Source: Burkholderia latens
GTDB lineage: Bacteria; Pseudomonadota; Gammaproteobacteria; Burkholderiales; Burkholderiaceae
Assembly (NCBI RefSeq): GCF_001718795.1
Contig: NZ_CP013435.1
Span: 2,542,001 to 2,606,000, forward strand
Length of the DNA: 64,000 nucleotides
Direction: 5' to 3'
Within the stretch, counting starts at the first letter, position 1. Each line of letters opens with the position of its first letter. The position numbers and the translations under genes are program-made. The notes under the pieces are model-generated. The model was given only the letters and a program-made list of their open reading frames with translations, ran no database searches and was not told the DNA's origin. Shown piece by piece: positions 55,370 to 63,226 of this stretch.

Positions 55370-56143
55370 TTACTTGGTCGTATAGCCGCCGTTGATCAGG
55401 ATCGTCTGGCCCGTGATCCACCAGCCGTCGGTCACGAGATGGCGGATGAACGGCACGACGTCCTCGATGTCGGTCAGCCCGGTCTTGCTGAACGGCGAGA
55501 GCGCCGCCGCCGTCTTGTGGTACGCGACCGCGTCGGCGCCTTCGGCCGGGTAGAAGAACGGCGTGTCCATCGGGCCCGGCCCGACCGCCGTCACCGAGAT
55601 GCCGCGCGCGCCGTATTCTTTCGACGCCGCGCGCGTGAAGTGCTCGACCGGCGCCTTCGACCCTTCGTACGCCGCATAGAACGGCGTGAATGCGCCGAGC
55701 AGCGACGTCACGAGCGTGACGAGCTTGCCGTGATCCTCGAGGTGCCGCCCCGCTTCCTTGATGAAGAAGAACGCCGACTTGCTGTTCACCGCGAACATCT
55801 CGTCGTATTCGGCTTCGGAGATTTCGGTAATCGGCTTCTTCAACACCTTGCCGACGGTATTGATCGCGATGTCGATCTTGCCGAAGCGCCGCTTCGCGTC
55901 GCCGAACAGCTTCTCGACCGCGGCGGCCGTCGTCAGGTCGGCCTGGAACGTCGCGGCTTGCGCGCCGGCTGCGCGCACCGCGGCAGCCGTCTCCTCTGCC
56001 TGCGCCTGCGACGCCGCGCTGTTGTAGTGAATCGCCACCGCCTGCGCGCCGTGGCCGGCCAGATCCCGGGCGATCAGCCCGCCGAGATTCTTGGCGCCGC
56101 CTGCGATCAGGACGACCTTGTCTGCGAGCGTGTGAGTAGCCAC
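55370..56143 (-). CDS. SDR family oxidoreductase
   Basis: A 257-residue short-chain dehydrogenase. AGGAKNLGGLIARDLAGHG is the cofactor-binding loop (14-32), NTVGKVL replaces the usual NNAG, and the catalytic pair is YAAYEGSK (Tyr-X3-Lys). C-terminal GWWITGQTILINGGYTTK matches FabG-type ends. The GGAGTCGACC sequence precedes the ATG at 56143. It has its own terminator and a 266-bp upstream region before rsuA, where no gene is seen. Confidence 0.9.
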   Translation of the reverse strand: MATHTLADKVVLIAGGAKNLGGLIARDLAGHGAQAVAIHYNSAASQAQAEETAAAVRAAGAQAATFQADLTTAAAVEKLFGDAKRRFGKIDIAINTVGKVLKKPITEISEAEYDEMFAVNSKSAFFFIKEAGRHLEDHGKLVTLVTSLLGAFTPFYAAYEGSKAPVEHFTRAASKEYGARGISVTAVGPGPMDTPFFYPAEGADAVAYHKTAAALSPFSKTGLTDIEDVVPFIRHLVTDGWWITGQTILINGGYTTK

Positions 56144-56391
56144 GGTCGACTCCTTTTTGCGTTGAATGAAGCTAGGAGTGTAGGCACGCAGGACGGGCGC
56201 GGTCAGCCGCGCATGGCTGGATGGATTATCCAGAAAAGCGATCCAATCGGCGCGTGGTAATGGTCAGGTACCGCACCGACGCCGGTGGCGAAATCTGCTC
56301 GGCCGGACCCGTCACACCGCGAACGCATGCGCGCGCGTCAGCATGCGCAGGGCATCGCATCGATCTGCCGTGCCAGTGCCGCCGCGCCGCT

Positions 56392-56400
56392 TGATAGAAT
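56392..56400 (+). promoter_or_regulatory. Extended -10 element next to the rsuA start
   Basis: TGATAGAAT fits the extended -10 form TGnTAnAAT and lies 9 bp before the rsuA ATG, which would give a transcript with a leader of only about three bases. Confidence 0.4.
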
Positions 56401-56409
56401 GCGCGCGCT

Positions 56410-57126
56410 ATGGATCTCGAAAGCATTCTCTACACGCAGGGCTTCGGCTCGCGCCGCCAGTGCCGCGGCCTGATCGAAACGGGCCGCGTCACCATCGCGG
56501 GAGCGAGCGCGACGGACCCCGACGCGACCCTCGACACCGACGGTCTCGTATTCACCGTCGACGACATCGCCTGGCCGTTTCATGCCCGCGCGTATCTCGC
56601 GCTGAACAAGCCGGCCGGATACGAGTGCTCGCGCGAGCCGCAGCACCATGCGAGCGTGTTCAGCCTGCTGCCGGCGCCGCTCGTCGCGCGCGGCGTGCAG
56701 TGCGTCGGCCGTCTCGACCAGGACACCACGGGCCTGCTGCTGATGTCCGACGACGGCCAGTTCGTACACGCATACACATCGCCGAAGCGCAAGGTGCCGA
56801 AAACCTACGTGGCGACCGTGCGCCACCCGCTCGACGACGCCCAGCTGAACGCGCTGCGCGCCGGCGTGCAACTGCACGGCGAGCCGAAGCCGATCGCGGC
56901 GATGGCTGCGGACGCGCGCGACACGCACACGCTCGCGCTGACCGTTCTCGAAGGCAAATATCACCAAGTGAAACGCATGGTCGCCGCGGCCAGCAACCGC
57001 GTCGACGCGCTGCACCGCGAAAGCATCGGCGGCTTCAGGCTTCCGGACGATCTCGCGCCCGGCGCGTGGCGCTGGCTCGACACCAGCGACCTTGCGGCAC
57101 TGCGCAATTCCGTCAAAACCCTGTAA
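56410..57126 (+). CDS. rsuA: 16S rRNA pseudouridine(516) synthase
   Basis: Pseudouridylates U516 of 16S rRNA; 238 aa. A short S4-like N-terminal domain (LYTQGFGSRRQCRGLIETGRVTI) is followed by the catalytic domain with LALNKPAGYECS (about 64-75) and the catalytic aspartate in VGRLDQDTTGLLL (Asp103), then YHQVKRMVAAASNRVDALHR. The start is just after an extended -10 (see 56392), with little room for a ribosome binding site. Confidence 0.94.
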   Translation: MDLESILYTQGFGSRRQCRGLIETGRVTIAGASATDPDATLDTDGLVFTVDDIAWPFHARAYLALNKPAGYECSREPQHHASVFSLLPAPLVARGVQCVGRLDQDTTGLLLMSDDGQFVHAYTSPKRKVPKTYVATVRHPLDDAQLNALRAGVQLHGEPKPIAAMAADARDTHTLALTVLEGKYHQVKRMVAAASNRVDALHRESIGGFRLPDDLAPGAWRWLDTSDLAALRNSVKTL

Positions 57127-57184
57127 GGGAAAATCCGCACGACCGTTCGGTGTCGGCACGCGTCGCGGCCGCACGTTCCCCCGC

Positions 57185-57190
57185 TATACT
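57185..57190 (+). promoter_or_regulatory. Candidate -10 for the small membrane protein gene
   Basis: TATACT lies 42 bp before the ATG at 57232. No clear -35 is visible. Confidence 0.3.
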
Positions 57191-57231
57191 GAAATCACAA
57201 GCTGTACGAGCAGCGATGCAGGGGAGACATC

Positions 57232-57420
57232 ATGAACGCCAACCATTCTTTCGAGCTTTCCTACGTGATGATCGCGTTCGCGGTCATGGGTGCCATCGTG
57301 ATCGGCGCGCTGCTGGCCACGATGCACATGAAGCACAAATATCATCCGAACCTGATCGGCGCGATGATCGGTGCGCTGCTGTGCTTCCTGCTGATCGAAG
57401 CGTTACCGGCCTTGACCTGA
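57232..57420 (+). CDS. Small membrane protein, 62 aa, function unknown
   Basis: A 62-residue protein with a strong AGGGGAG ribosome binding site. Two hydrophobic segments (about 10-32 and 42-60) are separated by a short basic loop MHMKHKYHPN, so a helical hairpin in the inner membrane is likely. The last 18 bp overlap the 3' end of the epimerase gene on the other strand. I do not recognise the family. Confidence 0.7.
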   Translation: MNANHSFELSYVMIAFAVMGAIVIGALLATMHMKHKYHPNLIGAMIGALLCFLLIEALPALT

Positions 57421-58440
57421 CGCGCCGCCCGGCGCGAGCGTTTGAAGGAATTCGTCTACGGTCGGATAGCGCAACGTCACGCACAATTCGGCCTTGAGCC
57501 GCGCATTCGACAGGCGCCGGGACTCACGCATGAACGACAGCAGCGTCGGCTCGAGCTGGTGCTCGGCGTCCGCGCGGCTGATGCGCGGCGGCGGCGGCAG
57601 GCCGAACGCGTGCGCAACCCGGTCGAAATACTCTCCCATCCGCAGTTCGCTGTCGTCCGACGCGTGCACCGCGCGCGCCGGCTTGCCGCGCACGGCCGCA
57701 CGGCGCAGGATCGCCGCGAGATCGTCCGCGTGGATGTGGTTCGTGTAGACGTCGTCGGCCGCGTCGAGCGCCGGCGTGCCACGCTCGAGCCGCGCGAGCG
57801 GCAGCCGGTTCGCCGCATAGATGCCGGGAATCCGTACGATGCGCGCGGACAGCACGCGTCGCACCGTCGCCGCCCGCAGTTGACGCTCGGCCGACACGCG
57901 CCGGAAGGCGCGCGGATTACCGGGGCGCAGCGGCTGCGTTTCATCGATGCGGGCGCCTCCGCAATCGCCGTAGACGCCGGTCGTGCTCGCGTAGACGAGC
58001 GTCGGCGCGCGAAGGGCGTCGGGTACAATACGCGCTGCCCGAACCGGCCCGCCGGCCTGCCGCGTCGCGCCCCGCAGCGTGCGCAGCCGGCCGACCGCGG
58101 CAACGGCCGGTGCGGACGGCCGTCGTGCGGGCACGGACAATGCGGCGATCAGCGCGCGCGTGCGGCGATCGTCGCGGCCCTCGGCTTGCGGAGGCGCGAG
58201 ATGCAGAATCGTGCGGGCAAGACCGGCGATTCGCGAAAGCGTTGCGCGCCGATCGAGATTGCCGACGAGCGGGGCCGCGCCCGCCGCGCGCAATTCGTCG
58301 CAGCGGCCCGGATGGCTCGTCAGCGCGACGATGCGCAGCTCCGGGCGGGCTTCGCGCCATTGCGCGACGCAGCGCAGGCCGACGTCGCCGCAGCCGACGA
58401 TCAGTGCGCGCGGGCGGCGCAGGATTCGAGTCGCGATCAT
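57403..58440 (-). CDS. NAD-dependent epimerase/dehydratase-like protein (YeeZ-type SDR)
   Basis: A 345-residue extended SDR. The Rossmann motif LIVGCGDVGLRCV (about 13-25) starts the protein; YASTTGVYGDCGG, ERQLR, RIVRIPGIYA and YTNHIHADDLAAILRRA are the YeeZ/NAD-epimerase family markers. The typical Tyr-X3-Lys is not clear, so it may be a nucleotide-binding protein with an altered active site. ATG 58440 is preferred over an upstream one with no similarity. The substrate is unknown. Confidence 0.85.
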   Translation of the reverse strand: MIATRILRRPRALIVGCGDVGLRCVAQWREARPELRIVALTSHPGRCDELRAAGAAPLVGNLDRRATLSRIAGLARTILHLAPPQAEGRDDRRTRALIAALSVPARRPSAPAVAAVGRLRTLRGATRQAGGPVRAARIVPDALRAPTLVYASTTGVYGDCGGARIDETQPLRPGNPRAFRRVSAERQLRAATVRRVLSARIVRIPGIYAANRLPLARLERGTPALDAADDVYTNHIHADDLAAILRRAAVRGKPARAVHASDDSELRMGEYFDRVAHAFGLPPPPRISRADAEHQLEPTLLSFMRESRRLSNARLKAELCVTLRYPTVDEFLQTLAPGGASGQGR

Positions 58441-58545
58441 GTTGGTTGCGAAATCAGTTGCAACGTTGCGCGGCGCGCAACGGGCTTGCATTGTAGCTGC
58501 CGTGCGTGAAATGCACGGTCCCCACATCTTGTTCTATTTGGTTCT

Positions 58546-59577
58546 ATGGCATTCAACGTTACTCTCAAGCAAAGCGGCCGGCAGTTCCAGGTCGAGTCGG
58601 ACGAAACCGTGCTGGCGGCGGCGCTGCGCCAGAACGTGCACCTGCCGTACGGGTGCAAGAACGGTGCGTGCGGCTCGTGCAAGGGCCAGATCGTGTCGGG
58701 CCAGATCGAACAGGGGCCCCATGCCGCGTCGGCATTGTCCAACGACGAACGCACGCGCGGCCTCGCGCTGCTGTGCTGCTCGAAGGCGCAATGCGATCTC
58801 GAGATCGACGTGCGTGAGATCGCCGGCGTCGACGGCGTGCAGGTGAAGAAGCTGCCGTGCCGGATCGCGGCGCTCGAGCGCCGCGCCGACGACGTGATGA
58901 TCGTGAAGCTGCAGCTGCCGGCCAACGAACGCCTGCAATACCTCGCCGGCCAGTACATCGAATTCATCCTGAAGGACGGCTCGCGCCGCAGCTACTCGAT
59001 GGCGAACGCGCCGCACGAGGAAGGCCCGATCGAGCTGCACATCCGCCACATGCCGGGCGGCAAGTTCACCGACCACGTATTTGGCGCGATGAAGGAGCGC
59101 GACATCCTGCGCTTCGAAGGCCCGCTCGGCACGTTCTTCCTGCGCGAGGATTCCGACAAGCCGATCGTGCTGCTCGCGTCCGGCACCGGCTTCGCACCAA
59201 TCAAGGCGATCATCGAGCACGTGAAGCACGCGGGCATCACGCGTCCGATGACGCTCTACTGGGGCGCCCGCCGCAAGAAAGACATCTACCTCGGCGAGCT
59301 CGCCGAGCAGTGGGCGCGCGAGATCCCGAACTTCAAGTACGTGCCGGTGCTGTCCGAGCCGGACGACGCCGACCAATGGACCGGCCGCACCGGCTTCGTC
59401 CACCGCGCGGTGATCGAGGATCTGCCCGATCTGTCCGGTCACCAGGTATATGCGTGCGGCGCGCCGGTGATGGTCGAATCCGCCCAGCGCGACTTCACGC
59501 AACACCACGCGCTGCCGGCCGACGAGTTCTACGCTGACTCTTTCACGAGTGCCGCCGATCTCGCGCATCCGGTCTGA
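58546..59577 (+). CDS. CDP-6-deoxy-delta-3,4-glucoseen reductase-like [2Fe-2S] flavoprotein
   Basis: A 343-residue plant-type ferredoxin fused to a ferredoxin-NAD(P)H reductase. The 2Fe-2S cysteines are Cys37, Cys42, Cys45 (YGCKNGACGSCKG) and Cys77 or 78 (ALLCCSK). The FAD motif RRSYSMANAP and the NAD site LLASGTGFAPIKAIIEH are present, with C-terminal VYACGAPVMVE. Named by the AscD family, but relatives supply electrons to many oxygenases and the partner here is not in the window. It has its own promoter between two divergent genes. Confidence 0.9.
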   Translation: MAFNVTLKQSGRQFQVESDETVLAAALRQNVHLPYGCKNGACGSCKGQIVSGQIEQGPHAASALSNDERTRGLALLCCSKAQCDLEIDVREIAGVDGVQVKKLPCRIAALERRADDVMIVKLQLPANERLQYLAGQYIEFILKDGSRRSYSMANAPHEEGPIELHIRHMPGGKFTDHVFGAMKERDILRFEGPLGTFFLREDSDKPIVLLASGTGFAPIKAIIEHVKHAGITRPMTLYWGARRKKDIYLGELAEQWAREIPNFKYVPVLSEPDDADQWTGRTGFVHRAVIEDLPDLSGHQVYACGAPVMVESAQRDFTQHHALPADEFYADSFTSAADLAHPV

Positions 59578-59640
59578 GCACCGCATGCGTGAACGCGCCC
59601 CGCTGCGCGCCGCCGTGTCACATCCGTGGCATCGCGGCGG

Positions 59641-59670
59641 TTTACAGTGGGGCGCGGGATGCCTTATGCT
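59641..59670 (+). promoter_or_regulatory. Promoter with -35 TTTACA and -10 TATGCT
   Basis: TTTACA (59641-59646) and TATGCT (59665-59670) are separated by 18 bp. Transcription would begin at about 59677, just at the ATG of a small frame, and lead into the terminator at 59806 and the aminotransferase gene. Confidence 0.55.
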
Positions 59671-59677
59671 TGCGCAC

Positions 59678-59761
59678 ATGAACCGTTTCCTGTCCGCTTT
59701 CCGACGTCGCCGCTCGCCGCTCCTCCCGGATGCCGCCGGCTCGTCACGGACTCGCGCGTAA
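59678..59761 (+). CDS. Possible arginine-rich leader peptide (27 aa)
   Basis: A 27-codon frame beginning with ATG 59678, almost at the predicted start of transcription. It has seven arginines, four of them consecutive codons (RRRR, residues 9-12), and precedes a terminator and then an ArgD-like aminotransferase. No ribosome binding site can fit, so it would have to be leaderless. It is offered as a candidate only; a chance frame is more likely than for the other small genes. Confidence 0.25.
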   Translation: MNRFLSAFRRRRSPLLPDAAGSSRTRA

Positions 59762-59805
59762 CCCTCCTCCGCTTCACCGGTTACGCACAAGCTGTTCGAC
59801 CCACC

Positions 59806-59830
59806 AGCCACGGCCTTCCGTGGCTTTTTT
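59806..59830 (+). terminator. Terminator hairpin before the aminotransferase gene
   Basis: Stem AGCCACGG/CCGTGGCT with a 4-nt loop and a run of T (59826-59830). It lies 229 bp after the flavoprotein stop and 41 bp before the aminotransferase ATG, downstream of the promoter at 59641, so it can act as an attenuator for the next gene as well as a terminator for the previous one. Confidence 0.8.
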
Positions 59831-59871
59831 ATTGCCCGTTTCCCTTTCAACGTCCGCTGGAGTCTGCTGCC

Positions 59872-61056
59872 ATGCCCCTGAACGATTACCCGATCGACTC
59901 GCTGATGTACATCACGAACCGCCCCGACATCGTGTTCACGCACGGCAAAGGTTCGTGGCTCTACGATCACACGGGCAAGCGCTATCTCGACTTCATCCAG
60001 GGCTGGGCCGTCAACAGCCTCGGCCACTGCAACGACGGCATCGTCGAAGCGCTGAAAACGCAGGCCGAAAAGCTGCTGAACCCGTCGCCGGCGTTCTACA
60101 ACGAGCCGATGGCAAAGCTCGCGGGGCTGCTCACGCAGCACAGCGTGTTCGACAAGGTGTTCTTCACGAACAGCGGCGCGGAAGCAAACGAAGGCGCGAT
60201 CAAGCTCGCGCGCAAATGGGGCCGCAAGTTCAAGAACGGCGCGTACGAGATCATCACGTTCGATCACAGCTTTCACGGCCGCACGCTCGCGACGATGTCG
60301 GCGAGCGGCAAGCCGGGCTGGGACACGATCTACGCACCGCAGGTGCCGGGCTTCCCGAAAGCCGAGCTGAACAACATCGACTCGGTCGAAAAGCTGATCA
60401 CCGACAAGACCGTCGCCGTGATGCTCGAGCCGATCCAGGGCGAAGGCGGCGTGATCCCGGCAACGCGCGAATTCATGCAGGCGCTGCGCGCGCTGACGAA
60501 GCAGCACAACCTGCTGCTGATCGTCGACGAAGTGCAGAGCGGCTGCGGCCGCGCGGGCACGCTGTTCGCGTACGAGCTGTCGGGTATCGAGCCGGACGTC
60601 ATGACGCTCGCGAAGGGTATCGGCGGCGGCGTGCCGCTCGGCGCGCTGCTGTCGAAGGCCGACGTCGCGGTGTTCGAGGCCGGCGACCAGGGCGGCACGT
60701 ACAACGGCAACCCGCTGATGACGGCAGTCGGCCATTCGGTGATCTCGCAGCTCGTCGCCCCCGGCTTCCTCGAGGGCGTGCGCGCGCGCGGCGAGTATCT
60801 GAAGCGCAAGCTGCTCGAGCTGTCGGAGGAGCGCGGTTTCGAGGGTGAACGCGGCGAAGGCCTGCTGCGCGCGCTGCTGCTCGGCAAGGATATCGGCCCG
60901 CAGATCGTCGAGAAGGCGCGCGACATGCAGCCCGACGGCCTGCTGCTGAACGCGGCGCGCCCGAACCTGCTGCGCTTCATGCCCGCACTGAACGTGTCGA
61001 CCGAGGAGATCGACCAGATGATGGCGATGCTGCGGTCGATCCTCGACACGCTGTAA
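59872..61056 (+). CDS. argD: Acetylornithine transaminase family protein (class III aminotransferase)
   Basis: PLP aminotransferase, 394 aa, most like acetylornithine/succinyldiaminopimelate aminotransferases, which make N-acetylornithine in arginine synthesis. The PLP lysine is Lys248 in [50 protein letters not shown] and [12 protein letters not shown] are complete. ATG 59872 ([17 protein letters not shown]) gives the family N-terminus. No other arg gene is in the window, and other class III transaminases cannot be excluded. A GNAT gene follows after 13 bp. Confidence 0.88.
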   Translation: MPLNDYPIDSLMYITNRPDIVFTHGKGSWLYDHTGKRYLDFIQGWAVNSLGHCNDGIVEALKTQAEKLLNPSPAFYNEPMAKLAGLLTQHSVFDKVFFTNSGAEANEGAIKLARKWGRKFKNGAYEIITFDHSFHGRTLATMSASGKPGWDTIYAPQVPGFPKAELNNIDSVEKLITDKTVAVMLEPIQGEGGVIPATREFMQALRALTKQHNLLLIVDEVQSGCGRAGTLFAYELSGIEPDVMTLAKGIGGGVPLGALLSKADVAVFEAGDQGGTYNGNPLMTAVGHSVISQLVAPGFLEGVRARGEYLKRKLLELSEERGFEGERGEGLLRALLLGKDIGPQIVEKARDMQPDGLLLNAARPNLLRFMPALNVSTEEIDQMMAMLRSILDTL

Positions 61057-61069
61057 GGAGCGTGCCGCG

Positions 61070-61525
61070 ATGGATGCCGCCGCCGATGCCCTCGTTATTC
61101 GCCCGTTCGAACGCGCCGACACCGATGCCGTGCTGGCGGTCTGGCGCGACGCGTTCCCGCAGTACGACGAAGCCGGTGCGCCGCCGCACCGCGATCCGCG
61201 GCGATCGATCGAGCTGAAGCTCGCGACGCAGCCGGAGCTGTTCTTCGTCGCAACGTGCGGCGCGCGGATCGTCGGCACGCTGATGGCGGGCTTCGACGGA
61301 CATCGCGGCTGGCTCTACTCGTTCGGCGTAGCGAACGATGCGCGGCGGCTCGGCATCGGCCGCGCGCTGATCGCGCATGCGGAACGCGCGCTCGCCGCGC
61401 GCGGCTGCCTGAAGATCAATCTGCAGGTGCTGCCGGGCAACGACGATGCGTGCCGCTTCTATGCGGCGCTCGGCTATCGGGTCGAGGAACGCATCTCGTT
61501 CGGCAAGGCGCTGCCGGCCGCATGA
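61070..61525 (+). CDS. GNAT family acetyltransferase
   Basis: A 151-residue acetyltransferase of the YpeA/RimI-like type. The acetyl-CoA loop is RRLGIGRALIAHAE (R/Q-x-x-G-x-G/A), preceded by the beta strand YSFGVANDA and followed by LQVLPGNDDACRFYAALGYRVEE. Start ATG 61070 has AAGGAG upstream. It lies 13 bp after the aminotransferase gene, so the two are probably co-transcribed. The substrate is unknown. Confidence 0.9.
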   Translation: MDAAADALVIRPFERADTDAVLAVWRDAFPQYDEAGAPPHRDPRRSIELKLATQPELFFVATCGARIVGTLMAGFDGHRGWLYSFGVANDARRLGIGRALIAHAERALAARGCLKINLQVLPGNDDACRFYAALGYRVEERISFGKALPAA

Positions 61526-61561
61526 CGCCGCCGCCGACACTCGCCGCCGCCACCTTCACGA

Positions 61562-62233
61562 TCAGCGCGTGATCGGCCCCGCGTCCGGCAGCGGATTGCC
61601 GAGTGCGTCGGTCGGCACGGCCTGCTTCTCGAACGCCGCGAAATACGCGGCCCATTGCGTGTCGCTCACGCGCACGATCAGCGCGCCGTCCTGCCACACG
61701 TCGTTGTGATCGTTGTGGTCGTCGCCGGCGCGGTGCAGGTAATTCGCGCCGGTCGACCCCTGGTTCATGTGCGTGTCGTGGATGCCGTTGCCCTCCGAAT
61801 ACGTGCGGCCGAACACGACGACGTCGAGCCCCTGCGACTGCGCGGCGTTGACGAGCCGCAATAGCGACGGGATCGGCTCCGCGTGCTCGGTACCGTCCAT
61901 CACCGCGCTCGCGCGCCATGCCCCCGTCTCGTTCAGGATGTCGCTGCGCAGGTAGTCGAGCGCCGGCAGCGCGGTGTGTCCGGTCAGGTCGGTATAGCCT
62001 TCGGCCGCCGCCGCGAGCGTCGCCGTGACCGGATGATGAAAATCGTAGACGAGCTTGTAGTTCAGCAGATCGTCCGCGTCGTTGGTGCCGACGTTGATCG
62101 CGACGTCCCAGTCGCCGGTCGGCAACGCGAGCGTCAGGTGGATGTGATACTGGATCTCGCTGCCGTGCGGCGAACCCTTCAGCCGTGCGACCGACGTCAC
62201 CTTCGCCTTGACGAAACCGTAGTCGAGACTCAT
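61562..62233 (-). CDS. DUF2278 family protein (YukJ-like)
   Basis: A 223-residue protein of the DUF2278 family, seen in Bacillus YukJ and in many proteobacteria. It begins MSLDYGFVKAKVTSVARLKGSPHGSEIQYHIHL, then shows VAINVGTNDADDLLNYKL, GLDVVVFGRTYSEGNGIHDTHMNQGS and the AGDDHNDHNDVWQDGALIV repeat of acidic and His residues. ATG 62233 with AGGGAGAG upstream is preferred to a GTG six codons earlier. No function is known from sequence. It converges with the GNAT gene. Confidence 0.85.
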   Translation of the reverse strand: MSLDYGFVKAKVTSVARLKGSPHGSEIQYHIHLTLALPTGDWDVAINVGTNDADDLLNYKLVYDFHHPVTATLAAAAEGYTDLTGHTALPALDYLRSDILNETGAWRASAVMDGTEHAEPIPSLLRLVNAAQSQGLDVVVFGRTYSEGNGIHDTHMNQGSTGANYLHRAGDDHNDHNDVWQDGALIVRVSDTQWAAYFAAFEKQAVPTDALGNPLPDAGPITR

Positions 62234-62421
62234 GCGCGCTCTCCCTGTCACGATGGATCAATCATGGTACGCGTTCCGCGTGACGGTTTGCGGAGGGCCG
62301 CTGGCGAAGGGCCGCTGACGTACCGCATTCACGCCGCCGCATTCCGGCCCGCATCGCCGATGCCCCGCTCGAAGAAATGGAGTCGCGTCCGCGCGCGGTT
62401 CGCCGCCGGGCGCGCAAAATG

Positions 62422-62453
62422 AAAAAAGGCTGCCACGGGAACCCGTGACAGCC
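62422..62453 (-). terminator. Rho-independent terminator of livF
   Basis: On the minus strand a 12-bp stem with one C-A mismatch (GGCTGTCACGGG/CCCGTGGCAGCC) is followed by six T residues. It lies 57 bp after the livF stop. Confidence 0.88.
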
Positions 62454-62509
62454 CTCGCAAGCCTTTGCACGGCACGCCGGCGTCCGCCGCCGCGCCGCAC
62501 CGGGCCCGT

Positions 62510-63226
62510 TTATTCACCCAGATACGCGGCCCGCACCTTCGGATCGTCGAGCATCTGCTTCGCGTCGCCTTCCATCGTGACCGTGCCCGAATCCATCACG
62601 TAGCCACGGTCGGCCGCCTGCAGCGCGAGGCGCGCGTTCTGTTCGACGAGCAGCACCGTGATGCCCTCCTTCGAGATCTCGCGCACCACTTCGAAGATCT
62701 TCTCGACCATGATCGGCGACAGCCCCATCGACGGCTCGTCGAGCAGCAGCAGCTTCGGCTTGCTCAGAATCGCGCGCGACATCGCGAGCATCTGCTGCTC
62801 GCCGCCCGACAGCGTGCCCGCGAGCTGCGTCGCACGCTCCTTCAGGCGCGGAAAGAAGCCGAACATCCGGTCGACGTCCTTCTTGATCTGCTCGTTGTCG
62901 TTGCGCAGGTACGCGCCCATCTGCATGTTCTCGATGATCGACATCCGCGCGAAGATCCCGCGGCCTTCCGGCACCATCGCGAGGCCGCGCTTGAGCAACT
63001 CGTGCGGCGGAATGCCCTTGATCGACTTGCCGTCGTACTCGATGTCGCCGGCCGAGTACGGCTTGAGACCCGTGATCGCCTTCATCGTCGTGGTCTTGCC
63101 GGCACCGTTTGCGCCGATCAGCGTCACGAGTTCGCCCTGGCGGACTTCCATGTCAACGCCCTTGACGGCCTGGATGCCGCCGTAGTTGACCTGCAAGCCC
63201 TTGATTTTCAACATTGCCGCTGCCAT
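62510..63226 (-). CDS. livF: High-affinity branched-chain amino acid ABC transporter ATP-binding protein LivF
   Basis: One of two ATPases of the Liv transporter, 238 aa, cytoplasmic. Walker A GANGAGKTTTMKAI is at about 39-52, Q-loop GLAMVPEGRGIF, signature LSGGEQQMLAMSRA, Walker B LLLLDEPSMGLSP and the H-loop VEQNA are complete. The C-terminal VRAAYLGE is the usual LivF end. Its ATG overlaps the livG stop by one base. Confidence 0.95.
   Translation of the reverse strand: MAAAMLKIKGLQVNYGGIQAVKGVDMEVRQGELVTLIGANGAGKTTTMKAITGLKPYSAGDIEYDGKSIKGIPPHELLKRGLAMVPEGRGIFARMSIIENMQMGAYLRNDNEQIKKDVDRMFGFFPRLKERATQLAGTLSGGEQQMLAMSRAILSKPKLLLLDEPSMGLSPIMVEKIFEVVREISKEGITVLLVEQNARLALQAADRGYVMDSGTVTMEGDAKQMLDDPKVRAAYLGE

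Noticed and set aside
54036..55421. 461-codon minus-strand frame over the LysR gene
   Set aside because: Only its last part, the hydrolase-like remnant at 54095-54265, resembles a protein; the rest is out of frame with LysR.
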